Of a stretch of DNA of 64,000 nucleotides, positions 18,889 through 27,619 are shown piece by piece. This stretch comes from Corallococcus macrosporus DSM 14697 (lineage in GTDB: Bacteria; Myxococcota; Myxococcia; Myxococcales; Myxococcaceae). The notes under the pieces were generated by a model. The model made no database searches. It was not told where the DNA came from and was given only the letters and a program-made list of their open reading frames with translations. Made by a program: the position numbers and the translations under genes. Each line of letters starts with the position of its first letter. Position 1 is the stretch's first letter. The stretch covers positions 3,574,501 through 3,638,500 of the forward strand of contig NZ_CP022203.1 of the NCBI RefSeq assembly GCF_002305895.1, in the 5' to 3' direction.

Positions 18889-19677
18889 CTACTCCGCGCG
18901 CAGTGAGCGCAGCTTCAAGCCGCGCGCCTCCAGCGCGTCCCGCAGCCGGCTCAGGTCCTCGGCCGCCACGGGGCGGTGCCGGCCCTGGATGCGCAGGGAC
19001 ACCTCGCGCGGGCCGGTCCGCTCGACCTCCACGGTGGCGTCCAGGTGGCCGCGCAGGCTCATGCTGAGCGCGGGCCGCTGGGACTTCACGAACACCTCGA
19101 TTCGCTCGATGAGCGCCAGGGCGGCCTCGGCGCGCGGGGCGGGGCTCGTGTCCTCGACGTGGGCGCTCGCGCCCGCCGCGCCCATGGACACCTGAGGGGA
19201 GCCGTCCTGCCCGGGAGGCTCCTGAGGCGGGCGCTGCGCGTCCGGCGGCGGCGGCCCCTGTGGCGGGCGCGGCTCCGTCGGCGTGGGGAGCGGGGCGCGC
19301 AGGTCCTTCGACAGCTCGCGGGCGATGAACTCGTGGAGCCGGTGCTCGGTGCGCGCCTGGCCCTGTGTCTGGGCCTCACCGCGGACCGTGTCCAGTCGCT
19401 GGACTTCGGCGTGCATCGCCTGCCGCTTGAGCCCCAGGCTCTCCGGACTGGAGAGGGCGCCACGCTGGGTGGCGAGCACGGGCCCGGAGGCTCGCGCCAG
19501 CGGTTGCGGCGTGGGCCGGACGCGCGCCGTCGCGGGGGAGCGTGTGGTGCCGCGTTGCGGCTGGGGCGGGGTGTTGCGTGCGTCCGATTCCTCCAGCGCC
19601 TTCTTGAAGCGCTCGGCGTCGGGCGAGGACTTCGCCTGTCTTGCGCCGGCGGTGGGCTCCTGGCTGTCGACCTTCAT
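18889..19677 (-). CDS. FliK/YscP-like C-terminal domain protein (putative type III export-related)
   Basis: 262 residues from ATG at 19677. About the first 200 residues are Pro/Gln/Arg-rich, low-complexity and probably disordered. The last about 70 residues form a folded region: SQRPALSMSLRGHLDATVEV, VSLRIQGRHRPVAAEDLSRLR, DALEARGLKLRSLRAE. This layout (disordered N-terminus, small C-terminal domain ending in Leu-rich helix and beta strand) resembles flagellar hook-length or type III needle-length proteins such as FliK, YscP and HpaP. No other type III genes are in the window. The resemblance is by eye only. It could be an unrelated myxobacterial protein. Confidence 0.45.
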   Translation of the reverse strand: MKVDSQEPTAGARQAKSSPDAERFKKALEESDARNTPPQPQRGTTRSPATARVRPTPQPLARASGPVLATQRGALSSPESLGLKRQAMHAEVQRLDTVRGEAQTQGQARTEHRLHEFIARELSKDLRAPLPTPTEPRPPQGPPPPDAQRPPQEPPGQDGSPQVSMGAAGASAHVEDTSPAPRAEAALALIERIEVFVKSQRPALSMSLRGHLDATVEVERTGPREVSLRIQGRHRPVAAEDLSRLRDALEARGLKLRSLRAE

Positions 19678-19809
19678 GGCATCCCTCGTGCGGTGGGCGC
19701 GGGGAGCTGAGCAGGGGGCGTGCCAGCCGTGGATTCCTCCGCGCCCCGAGGCCATCCCCTCGGGCGCGGTACCGCCGGGTGGATGGGCGTCCGGGCGGGA
19801 GGATGTGCG

Positions 19810-20859
19810 TCAGCGCTGCTTCCCGAAGGCGCCGGGCTGGATGGGGGCGAAGCCCGTCAAGTCGTTGACGGCCAGGGGGCAGGCGGCGACGGCGGCCGGG
19901 TCCGCCAGCATGGGCGTCTTCGTCCAGTCCCGCTCCGGGAAGAGCAGCGCGTTACGGAGCTCGATGCCCGCCAGGTTCTTCTTGTACTCCCAGAGGCGGC
20001 CCCGCACGAGGACGCGGGCTCCCTTGAGCAGCTTGTTGAGGTCCGTGAACTGCGTCTCCTGGAGCTTCGCGGAGATCTCCACCCGGGCGCGCTTGGTGGG
20101 CTTGCCGAAGTGGAACTCGTAGCGCTCCGTGGTCGGCGCCTCGGGCTCCACCCACACGAGGCGGGCCAGCATGTAGGGGGGCTCCGGCTCCTCGCCCTTC
20201 TTGAGGCGCCGCTTCTTCGGCTTCTCCAGCTTGACGTCCACCAGCTCCAGCGCGCCGAAGGCGACCTCGTGGTCCAGGTAGTTCTCGCGGAAGAGGGCCT
20301 CGGCGGTGGAGGCGCCCACGGAGGTGGCGCGCTGCACCTCCTGCGCGTAGCGCTCCCGGAGCGCGGGCAGGGTCAGCAGGAAGCTGTCCAGGGGCTTCAC
20401 GCCGCTGGCGAGGAAGCGCAGCCGCCCCAGGTCGATTGCGGGGTAGTAGGGCGCCAGGGCCTGGGCCGTCACCAGCCACTCCTGCGGCAGCTTCCGGTCG
20501 ATGAGCACGCGCCGCACCATGGCGACGAAGAAGGCGTTGCCCGGGAAGCGCGGGTTGACGAGCTGGGTGTTGAGGGCGTTGACCAGCACCGGGTCCAGCA
20601 TGAAGTTCTCGTCGCGCTTGTGCAGCACGACGCCCGTCTCGCCCATCAGCGTCAGCATCGCGCCGAGCAACTGGGCACAGCCGGCGTCCTGCGTCCCCTG
20701 GTTCAACCCCTGGTTCAGCTTGGACCGGGCGAAGCGCTTGTCCATGTCCTCCTCGCGGAAGACGGGGGCCTGGCCGTTGCCGAAGAACAGCTCCGGCTGG
20801 GCGGTGGCGGGCAGGGCCGACAGGGCCAGGGCGAGTGCGAGCAGTCGGTTGAGGCGCAT
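19810..20859 (-). CDS. conserved secreted protein of unknown function
   Basis: 349 residues from ATG at 20859, with a signal peptide (MRLNRLLALALALSALPATAQ) probably cleaved after Ala-Gln. The mature protein has no lipobox and one pair of cysteines. The middle contains a basic patch (KPKKRRLKKGEEPEPP) and the C-terminal third has a beta-rich look (RYEFHFGKPTKRARVEISAKL, ARVLVRGRLWEYKKN). That last segment, about controlling an amount with a reported strand pattern, might be an OB-like or lipocalin-like fold, but this is weak. I recognise no family. Its neighbours give no functional hint; it is upstream of the FliK-like gene, 132 bases apart. Confidence 0.7.
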   Translation of the reverse strand: MRLNRLLALALALSALPATAQPELFFGNGQAPVFREEDMDKRFARSKLNQGLNQGTQDAGCAQLLGAMLTLMGETGVVLHKRDENFMLDPVLVNALNTQLVNPRFPGNAFFVAMVRRVLIDRKLPQEWLVTAQALAPYYPAIDLGRLRFLASGVKPLDSFLLTLPALRERYAQEVQRATSVGASTAEALFRENYLDHEVAFGALELVDVKLEKPKKRRLKKGEEPEPPYMLARLVWVEPEAPTTERYEFHFGKPTKRARVEISAKLQETQFTDLNKLLKGARVLVRGRLWEYKKNLAGIELRNALLFPERDWTKTPMLADPAAVAACPLAVNDLTGFAPIQPGAFGKQR

Positions 20860-21008
20860 GGCGGCATGCAGCCTAGCACGGCACCGGGACGCTCCGGGCC
20901 ACCCGGCGGGGGGCGGCAGGCAGGCGGGGCATGGGGCGCAACCCCGGCGCGCCACAGTGCTTTTTCCGCCTGTTGACCTCGCGGGCTTTTGTGTACCTTG
21001 CCCGCGAC

Positions 21009-21485
21009 ATGGCCTCTCCCCCGGATACTTCCGCGCCCGTCACCATCACTCAAATCCAGAGTGAGGCGGAGCTCATGCAGGCGCTCGCCATCCGCGAGGT
21101 GGTGTTCATCGAGGAACAGGCGGTTCCCGAGGGCATCGAGCGCGACGCCGAGGACGCGCACGCCTACCACGTCATCGCCAACCAGGGCGGCCATGCCATT
21201 GGCACCGGACGGCTGGTGATGTTGCCTCAGCCTCCCGCGAACCAGGAGGGCACGTGGGGCCAGATTGGCCGCATGGCCGTCCTCCAGTCGCACCGCAAGG
21301 CGCGCGTGGGCTCCATGTTGCTGACGTCGCTCGAAGAGGAAGCGCGCCGGCGTGGCGTCAACGGCATCATGCTGCACGCCCAGCTCATCGCGCTGGAGTT
21401 CTACAAGAAGCATGGCTACCTGCCGGTCGGCGCCGTCTTCGAGGAAGCCGGCATGGAGCACCTGGAGATGCACAAGCGCTTCTGA
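21009..21485 (+). CDS. GNAT-family N-acetyltransferase
   Basis: 158 residues. It transfers an acetyl group from acetyl-CoA to an amine. It has the ElaA/YjcF-like pattern: REVVFIEEQAVPEGIERDAED at the N-terminus, GTGRLVMLP, the CoA-binding segment IGRMAVLQSHRKARVGSMLL, and LEFYKKHGYLPVGAVFEEAGMEHLEMHKRF at the end. TTGACC and TACCTT lie at 20973-20999, so transcription may begin only a few bases before the ATG (15-base spacer, weak). The stop is 8 bases from that of convergent hrpB. Substrate unknown. Confidence 0.92.
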   Translation: MASPPDTSAPVTITQIQSEAELMQALAIREVVFIEEQAVPEGIERDAEDAHAYHVIANQGGHAIGTGRLVMLPQPPANQEGTWGQIGRMAVLQSHRKARVGSMLLTSLEEEARRRGVNGIMLHAQLIALEFYKKHGYLPVGAVFEEAGMEHLEMHKRF

Positions 21486-21493
21486 CGGAACCC

Positions 21494-24058
21494 TCAGCGG
21501 CGCGGTGGCCGGGGGGCGGGCGGCTGGGCATGCCGCGGGTCCTCGGGCCACGAGTGCCGGGGGTACTTGCGGCACAGCTCCTTGCGGATGGCGGGGTAGT
21601 GCCGCTCCCAGAAGCCGGCCAGGTCGGTCGTCACCTGCACCGCGCGCATGTTGGGCGCCAGCAGGTGCAGCACCAGCGGGACGCGGCCCGCGCAGACGTT
21701 GGGCCCCTGTGCCATGCCGAAGAAGTCCTGGAGCCGGGACTCCACCCAGGGCGGCTTGCCCGGCTCGTAGTGGACCTTGACGCCGCGGCCTCCGGGGAGC
21801 GTCACGCGCTCGGGCGCGTGTGAGGCCAACAGCCGCTGCTGTTCGGAGGTGAGCCGCGCGTAGAGCGCGTCCAGCAGCGACACGCCCTCCAGGTCCTTGA
21901 AGCTGCGCGCGTCCGAGCAGAGTGACGCCAGCGCGTCGCGCAGGAAGGCGTCATCGATGGTGGGGAACCTCGCCTCCGGGAAGGCCTCCGCCAGCAGGGC
22001 CACGCGGGTGCGCCACTGCTCCAGGGCCTCCGGGTCCGCGAACTTCCCGGGCCCCGCGGCCAACGCCGCTTCCACGAGCACGCGCGCGGTGGCCTCGGAG
22101 GCGGGGGCGGGGGTGCGCGTCTCCTCCAGCACGAGGTTGCCGTAGGACAGGCGGGTGAGCCGCTCCACGCGCCGGGCCTCGGCGTTCCACTGGAGGGTGT
22201 CCACCTCCTCCAGCGCGTCCGGGTAGAGGTCCAGCAGCCATTCAGGCTCCACGGCGCTGGCGAGCCGCACCACGGCGCCCTTGCCGGGGCGTTCCTCGGC
22301 GTCGGCGGCCACCATGAGGTCGGCGTCCTGGACGACGCTGACGTCCGACAGGGTGGCGGTGCCTCCGCCGAACATCAGCAGCTCGGGCGCGCGGGGGCGC
22401 CGACGCCGGGCGATGCGGTCGGGATAGCCCGCGAGCACGCTGAGCATCAGGGCCTGCTCCACGTCCTCGGGCCGCTGGGGACGCTGGCCCTGGCCGCGCA
22501 CCGCGCGCCGGAGCTGCTTCTGGACCCGGTCCACGGACTGCACGGCGCCGGCCTCCAGTGAGAGCGAGTGCATGCGGCCGGAGGCGAAGCCCGCGCGTTC
22601 CGCCTCTCGGAAGCGTTCGAACAGCTCCAGCAAATCAGACGGGCCGCTGACGATGGCGGCCGAGCGGCCTCCCTGGCCCAGGTTGGCGCGGGCCTCGCGG
22701 CGGATGTCACGCTCACCCATGAGCGCGGCGAGCACCGCCGCCTCGGCGCCCACGCCCCGGCGTTCTCCCTCGACGATGATGCGCGCCTGACGGGGGTGGA
22801 CGGGGAAGCGCAGGAGCCGCTCGCCCACCTCCGTGACGCGGCCGGACGGGTCGACCGCGCCCAGGCGGCGGAGCAGCGCCTCCGCCGCATCGAGCGACGC
22901 GGCGGGGGGCGGCTCGAAGAAGGGGAACGCGGCCAGGTCGGTGATGCCGGCCGCGCGCAGGGAGAGCACCGTCTCCGCGAGGTCCGTGCGGCGAATCTCC
23001 GGGGCATCCTGCTCCGGGCGGCCGTCGAAGTCGTGCTGGGTGTAGAGGCGCAGGCAGTGGCCCGCGCGGGTGCGTCCGGCGCGGCCCGCGCGCTGGATGG
23101 CGGACGCGCGGCTGACCTTGGACAGCTTGAGCGTGGGGAGGCCGGACCAGGGCGAGTGGGACGCCACGCGCGCGAGCCCGGAGTCGATGACCACGGCCAC
23201 GCCGTCAATGGTGACGGACGTCTCGGCGACGTTGGTGGAGAGGATGATCTTCCGCCGGGAGCTGCGCCGCACGGCGCGGTCCTGCTCGGCGGGGGACAGG
23301 TCTCCGTGGAGGGGAAGGACGTCGGCGCCCTGGCGCTCGGCGAACTCCGCGCAGGTGTCCCGCGCGCGGCGGATTTCACCCGCGCCGGGGAGGAAGACGA
23401 GCACGTCGCCATCCACGCCTTGCGCGAAGACGCGCTTGAGGCCGGAGAGCACCTGCTGGTCCAGGTAGCGGTCATCGGGCGCGGGCAGGTACTCCACGCT
23501 GACGTCGAAGCGGCGGCCTTCGGAGCGGAGCGAGGGACTTCCGCCGAGGTACGCCCGGATGGGCTCGGCCTCCAGGGTCGCGGACATGACCACGACCTTG
23601 AGGTCGGGGCGCGCCGTCTCCTGGAGCCGGCGCAGCAGGGCCAGGGAGATGTCCGCGGAGAGGTGCCGCTCGTGGAACTCGTCGAGCACGACGATGCCCA
23701 CATCCCGGAGCTTCGGGTCGGAGAGGAGCCGGCGGCCCAGGACGCCCTCGGTGACGAAGGACAGGCGCGTCTTCGCGCTGCGCACGTCCTCGAAGCGGAC
23801 CTGGTAGCCCACGGAGTCGCCCACGCGCTCGCCCAGCTCGTCGGACACGCGCTGCGCGGCCAGCCTCGTCGGGAGCCGGCGCGGCTGGAGGACGATGATC
23901 TCCTTGCCCTGTCCGAGCCCGGCCTCCAGGAGCGCGCGAGGCACACGGGTCGTCTTCCCCGCGCCGGGAGGGGCCTCCAGCACGAGCGAGCGCGCGCCAC
24001 GCAGCGTGGAGACGATGTCCGGCAACAGGGGATCGATGGGAAGCGCGACGTCCGCCAT
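21494..24058 (-). CDS. hrpB: ATP-dependent helicase HrpB (DEAH-box type)
   Basis: 854 residues, the usual HrpB length, from ATG at 24058. It is a superfamily 2 RNA/DNA helicase of uncertain cellular role in bacteria. Helicase motifs are present in order: P-loop EAPPGAGKTTRVPRALLE, Ia LQPRRLPTRLAA, II VVLDEFHERH (DEFH), III MSATLEAEP, V STNVAETSVTIDGV, VI QRAGRAGRTRAGHCLRLY. The C-terminal region ends with FWERHYPAIRKELCRKYPRHSWPEDP, a signature of the HrpB family. It is the downstream partner of the low-complexity protein gene (13 bases), so both are probably cotranscribed. Confidence 0.96.
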   Translation of the reverse strand: MADVALPIDPLLPDIVSTLRGARSLVLEAPPGAGKTTRVPRALLEAGLGQGKEIIVLQPRRLPTRLAAQRVSDELGERVGDSVGYQVRFEDVRSAKTRLSFVTEGVLGRRLLSDPKLRDVGIVVLDEFHERHLSADISLALLRRLQETARPDLKVVVMSATLEAEPIRAYLGGSPSLRSEGRRFDVSVEYLPAPDDRYLDQQVLSGLKRVFAQGVDGDVLVFLPGAGEIRRARDTCAEFAERQGADVLPLHGDLSPAEQDRAVRRSSRRKIILSTNVAETSVTIDGVAVVIDSGLARVASHSPWSGLPTLKLSKVSRASAIQRAGRAGRTRAGHCLRLYTQHDFDGRPEQDAPEIRRTDLAETVLSLRAAGITDLAAFPFFEPPPAASLDAAEALLRRLGAVDPSGRVTEVGERLLRFPVHPRQARIIVEGERRGVGAEAAVLAALMGERDIRREARANLGQGGRSAAIVSGPSDLLELFERFREAERAGFASGRMHSLSLEAGAVQSVDRVQKQLRRAVRGQGQRPQRPEDVEQALMLSVLAGYPDRIARRRRPRAPELLMFGGGTATLSDVSVVQDADLMVAADAEERPGKGAVVRLASAVEPEWLLDLYPDALEEVDTLQWNAEARRVERLTRLSYGNLVLEETRTPAPASEATARVLVEAALAAGPGKFADPEALEQWRTRVALLAEAFPEARFPTIDDAFLRDALASLCSDARSFKDLEGVSLLDALYARLTSEQQRLLASHAPERVTLPGGRGVKVHYEPGKPPWVESRLQDFFGMAQGPNVCAGRVPLVLHLLAPNMRAVQVTTDLAGFWERHYPAIRKELCRKYPRHSWPEDPRHAQPPAPRPPRR

Positions 24059-24071
24059 GGCCCGGTGTCCT

Positions 24072-25451
24072 CTACGGCGTCTCCGCGCCCGGTGTCGGGG
24101 GCGCGGACTGCGGGGAACCCTTCTTCTTCCGGACGCGCGGCGCCTGCGCCTCGCTGGCGGAAGGTGACTTGGCGGCCTCGGGAGCGGCGGGCTCGGAGTC
24201 CTCCGCCTTCTTTCGGCCCCGGCGCCCACCGCGCGGAGCGGGGGCGCCGGCGTCGCGGGCCGCCAGGGGGGCGCCATCGGGAGCCGATTCGCCTCCGTCG
24301 CTCGTCACCGCGCTGGCCGCGGACTCGCCGGGCGAGGTGTCGCCGTCGGCCTGGGCCTGGGGCGGCGGAAGGGCTGGTCCCGCGTGAGAATCACCCTCGG
24401 ATGCGGTCTCGAGAGGGGCCTGCGAGCCATCTGCCGGCACGGGAGCCGTTGCCTCGGCGGTCGTTACGGGCACTGAAGCCGTGGATGCCACAGCGCCAAT
24501 CGCGTCCGAGCCCTCACCACCGTTCGCGGGGGTGGCTTCCGCGTCGTGCCCCGCCTCCAGGTCGCCATCCCCGGCCGTCGCCTCGACACCCGCCGCAGGG
24601 GCATCCGATGCCGCAACCGGCTCTGAAGCCCTGGTGGGCGCGACATCGTCGCCCGCGTCGAGCGCCGCGACCTCGGCGAGCTCGGCCTCGGTGGGCTCCA
24701 TGGAGTCCCCGGGCTCGTCGAAGCCGGCCAGCCCATCATCGGAGAGGGCCAGCCCGCGCCCCGCGCGGCGCTTGGGCTTCAGGTTCAGCCCGGCGGCTTC
24801 ATAGACGGTGGGGACGGGCACGAGCGCGGCCTCGGCCAGCAATCGCGCCTGGCGAAGGGACTGGTCGAGCTTCCGGCCCAGCGTGACCAGCTCCTCGCGC
24901 AGCAGGGCCTCCTGTTCCAGGGACAGGGGCGCGGGCTCATGGCTGGAGCGCCACGCCGTGTGGGCGGCCACCACCTGCTCCATGACGGGGCGGACGAGCG
25001 CGAAATCCTCGCGGCCGAAGATGCGCGTCACATAGGCGCTCTTCGTGCGCCGCTCGTAGGAGGTGGCGTACTCGAGCACGGCCTCGCGGGGCGCTCGCCG
25101 GAGCTGGGGGAACTTCAGGTGAGGGAACAGGGCCTCGATGACGGGTGCGCGGCTGCTGGCGGTGAAGGTGATGCCGGCGTGCAGCTTCTCCAGCGCGTCC
25201 ACCCAGAGCCCTTGCTGGTGGAAGGCATACTCCTCGCGCGCCTCTTCGAGTTCGGGCAGGTCCTTCACGCGGTCGAGCACGCCCGCGGTGGGGGCGCGCG
25301 CGGCGCGCACCAGCTCCAGCGCGGTGGCCAGCCAGCCTTTTTCGGCATCCAGGCCGGGCCGGCCGGTGAGCATTTCCCCCGCCGTGGCGAGGCGGGCCTC
25401 GAAGGCCTCGGCGAAGCGGATGAGCTCGTACGATTCGAGCGTGGACGACAT
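24072..25451 (-). CDS. unknown protein with Ala/Pro/acid-rich C-terminal tail
   Basis: 459 residues from ATG at 25451 (preceded by GAGGAG). The first about 250 residues look folded and helical: SYELIRFAEAFEARLATAGEM at the start, and YATSYERRTKSAYVTRIFGRED in the middle. From about 265 the chain is rich in Ala, Pro, Gly, Asp, Glu and Thr, and it ends in basic patches (GGRRGRKK, RVRKKKGSP). No domain with a known function is recognised. It directly precedes hrpB. The tail segment uses more A/T-ending codons than its neighbours, which fits relaxed selection on a disordered region. It may be an RNA- or DNA-associated scaffold partner, but nothing in the sequence proves it. Confidence 0.65.
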   Translation of the reverse strand: MSSTLESYELIRFAEAFEARLATAGEMLTGRPGLDAEKGWLATALELVRAARAPTAGVLDRVKDLPELEEAREEYAFHQQGLWVDALEKLHAGITFTASSRAPVIEALFPHLKFPQLRRAPREAVLEYATSYERRTKSAYVTRIFGREDFALVRPVMEQVVAAHTAWRSSHEPAPLSLEQEALLREELVTLGRKLDQSLRQARLLAEAALVPVPTVYEAAGLNLKPKRRAGRGLALSDDGLAGFDEPGDSMEPTEAELAEVAALDAGDDVAPTRASEPVAASDAPAAGVEATAGDGDLEAGHDAEATPANGGEGSDAIGAVASTASVPVTTAEATAPVPADGSQAPLETASEGDSHAGPALPPPQAQADGDTSPGESAASAVTSDGGESAPDGAPLAARDAGAPAPRGGRRGRKKAEDSEPAAPEAAKSPSASEAQAPRVRKKKGSPQSAPPTPGAETP

Positions 25452-25523
25452 GCGGCGGCTCCTCGGAAGGGCGGCGGGAGATAGCACACCCGGCGCCGTG
25501 CACCGAGCGGCCGGGCAGGGGCC

Positions 25524-26228
25524 TCAGCGCCTGCCGAGCAACGCCGTCAGGGCCTCGGGGTGGGAGAAGTCCTGGAAGGCGACGGTCGCCCCGGCATCCA
25601 GGAGGGCCTGCGCGGCGAAGGTGCCGGTTTCCACGCCGATGCACTCAGCACCGATGCCCTGGGCCGCATGCACGTCCTTGGGCGTGTCTCCGATGACGAC
25701 GACGCGGCATTCCTCCAGGGGGGCCCCCAGCCGCGCGGCGCCGGCCCTGGCGCCGCAGCGAATCAGCTCGGTGCGGTCCTCGTTGTCGCAGCCGAAGCCG
25801 CCGAAGTCGAACTGGTCGTAGATGCGCACGCGCTCCAGCTTCACGCGGGCGCCTTCACGGACGTTGCCGGTGCCCAGGCCCACCGCGAAGCCAGGCAGGG
25901 AGCGGGCCTCCTTCACGGCCTCGCGCATGCCCGGGAAGACGCGGTAGCGCGCGTCATCCACCTTGTGGACCTCTTCGGCCAGGTGGGTGACGTAGGCGTG
26001 GATGACGGCGTCGATGGCCTCGGTCGTGTCTTCCACGCCGATGATGCGCATCGCCTGGCGGACGATGGCCCGGTCCGTCATCCCGGACATGGCGAACGAG
26101 TCACAGGCATCCCGGCGCCCGTGCAGCTTCTCGAAAGCGGCTTCCATGGAGCGGCGCCCCGCGCCGCCAGTGGTGACCAGGGTTCCATCGATGTCGAAGA
26201 GGAGGACGGTGGGACGCATGGCCTCCAT
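25524..26228 (-). CDS. HAD-superfamily hydrolase (phosphoglycolate phosphatase-like)
   Basis: 234 residues. HAD motif I is LLFDIDGTLVTTGG with nucleophile Asp and acid Asp. Motif II appears as LGTGNVREG, motif III contributes a basic residue in the following helix (ARVKLERV), and motif IV is VVIGDTPKDVHAAQ. The cap between motifs I and II (SMEAAFEKLHG... VFPGMREAVKEAR) is of the helical C1 type. These proteins remove phosphate from small phosphometabolites; the substrate is unknown. A second ATG 9 bases downstream (26219) is an alternative start; neither has a strong ribosome site. Confidence 0.9.
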   Translation of the reverse strand: MEAMRPTVLLFDIDGTLVTTGGAGRRSMEAAFEKLHGRRDACDSFAMSGMTDRAIVRQAMRIIGVEDTTEAIDAVIHAYVTHLAEEVHKVDDARYRVFPGMREAVKEARSLPGFAVGLGTGNVREGARVKLERVRIYDQFDFGGFGCDNEDRTELIRCGARAGAARLGAPLEECRVVVIGDTPKDVHAAQGIGAECIGVETGTFAAQALLDAGATVAFQDFSHPEALTALLGRR

Positions 26229-26279
26229 CTAATGGAAGCCCCGGGCCGACGCGAGCCCCGAGTCTGTGGCCTCACGCCC

Positions 26280-26930
26280 TCACGGCTCGACGAGCGTGAG
26301 GCCACGCTGGAGTGCCTCGCGGACCAGGGCGCGTTCCTCCACGGGCAAACGGTCCTCCAGCGCCTGCCGGGCCTGCTGTCCGCCCAGGCGTCCGAGCGCC
26401 ACGGCCACGGCCTCCCGGACCTGGAGCTCCGGGTCCTGCAACCGGGTGATGAGGGTGGGGATGGCGTCCAGCCCCAGGCACCGGCCCAGCGCGCCCGCCG
26501 CGCTCACTCGCACCTCCGCCGGGGCCTTCGCGTCTTCGAGCACCGCTCGGATGGGAGTCGCTCCGCTTGTCGGATCCACCAGCGCCAGGGACGCCACGGC
26601 GAGCGTGCGCCGCGCGGCGGGCGCGGACGGATCCACGACGAGGGCGGAGAGCACGGGCACCGCGCCAGGTCCCAGGCGGCGCCAGGCCTCTTCGGAGGGC
26701 GCCCCGGTCCGCGTCGCATCGAGGAGCGCGACGACCTGGGCGTGCACGTCACCCGCTGGGGTCGTCGAATTGGAGGTGAGTGAGGGCTCCGCGCTGGCGG
26801 ACGTGTTGACCCGGGCCAGGCCTCCGGCGCCCGCGAACAGCACGGCTCCGAGGACCACGGGCCTCCATGCGAGACGACGGGAGGCCGGAGGGGGAACGGC
26901 GCCAGGACGTGGGGGGAGGGTGGTCGTCAT
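26280..26930 (-). CDS. HEAT-repeat protein with N-terminal membrane anchor
   Basis: 216 residues. A short N-terminal region is followed by a single hydrophobic stretch (WRPVVLGAVLFAGAGGLA), which suggests a signal anchor or export signal. The rest contains helical repeats of the HEAT/PBS-lyase kind: ARRTLAVASLALVDP, PAEVRVSAAGALGRCLGLDA, DPELQVREAVAVALGRLG and VREALQRGLTLVEP. Such repeats form scaffold surfaces for protein interaction. It lacks other catalytic features. It is divergent from the DsrE-like gene. Confidence 0.8.
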   Translation of the reverse strand: MTTTLPPRPGAVPPPASRRLAWRPVVLGAVLFAGAGGLARVNTSASAEPSLTSNSTTPAGDVHAQVVALLDATRTGAPSEEAWRRLGPGAVPVLSALVVDPSAPAARRTLAVASLALVDPTSGATPIRAVLEDAKAPAEVRVSAAGALGRCLGLDAIPTLITRLQDPELQVREAVAVALGRLGGQQARQALEDRLPVEERALVREALQRGLTLVEP

Positions 26931-27017
26931 GGGGGCTTCCCGAACAGGGGGGACGTTTCCGGGTTATACGTCATTGGTGGCGCGGCGGGACGGCAAGCCC
27001 GTTATGGTCCGCGCGTC

Positions 27018-27410
27018 ATGGCCGGACGGGTCCTCTTCTTCCTGCAGCACGCGACGTACGAGCCGGCGTTCCAGGCCGCCACGATGGGCATCACCGCCGC
27101 GGCCATGGGCGACGAGGTGTACTTCGTCTTCGCCTTCGATGCGCTACGCCAGCTCGCGAGTGGCGCCTACGGCCAGCCCTCGAGCGAACGTGAGCATGAG
27201 GAGTTCACGCGCGCGGAGTCACTCGGGGTATTGGCGCCCGCGCGGATGCTGGAAGAGGCGCGCACACTGGGCGCGAGGTTGATCGCCTGCGACACCACGG
27301 TGCGCATCTGCGGCTACGAGCCGGAGGCGCTGGCGGGCACCCTGGATGAGGTGATGGGGATGGCCACGCTGTGGCGACTGACCGCGGGTGCACGGGTGCT
27401 GACCCTCTAG
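27018..27410 (+). CDS. DsrE/DsrF-like family protein
   Basis: 130 residues. The fold pattern of DsrE-like sulfur-relay proteins is visible: MAGRVLFFLQHATYEPAF, ITAAAMGDEVYFVFAFDAL, a central LIACDTTVRICGYEP with two cysteines, and a C-terminal LDEVMGMATLWRLTAGARVLTL. The position of the first Cys in the ACDTT loop fits the conserved cysteine of the family. It probably acts in cytoplasmic persulfide transfer or as an uncharacterised redox protein. It stands alone, without dsr or tus genes. Confidence 0.78.
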   Translation: MAGRVLFFLQHATYEPAFQAATMGITAAAMGDEVYFVFAFDALRQLASGAYGQPSSEREHEEFTRAESLGVLAPARMLEEARTLGARLIACDTTVRICGYEPEALAGTLDEVMGMATLWRLTAGARVLTL

Positions 27411-27619
27411 GAGGTGGGCGGTGAGCCCACGTACACAGCCATGCATCGCTCTGGCTGTAACGTCGCAGTGGCATCCAAACGGCCACGAATCGGTCTTCCG
27501 CCGCGGTAGCGCACGACGGGAATGACGCGATAACCTGGGGGCACGCCGTACCCCCTTTGGAGAACCCCGGCCACGCGGGAAGCTCCGCGTCCCCCAGTAG
27601 CAGAAGGAATTCATCGCCT
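27411..27619. other. 209-bp region upstream of cglB
   Basis: Two small inverted repeats are visible. TGGGC-GGTGA-GCCCA follows the DsrE-like stop and could be a weak terminator without a T tract. ACAGCC (27435-27440) and GGCTGT (27453-27458) have a 12-base spacer and no T run. No clear -35/-10 pair was found. A weak AAGGA ribosome site precedes the cglB ATG. The DNA here is less GC-rich than its flanks. Confidence 0.4.

Noticed and set aside
20973-20999. TTGACC/TACCTT promoter implying a nearly leaderless GNAT transcript
   Set aside because: The spacer is only 15 bases and the -10 is weak, so I mention it under the gene but do not call it as a site.
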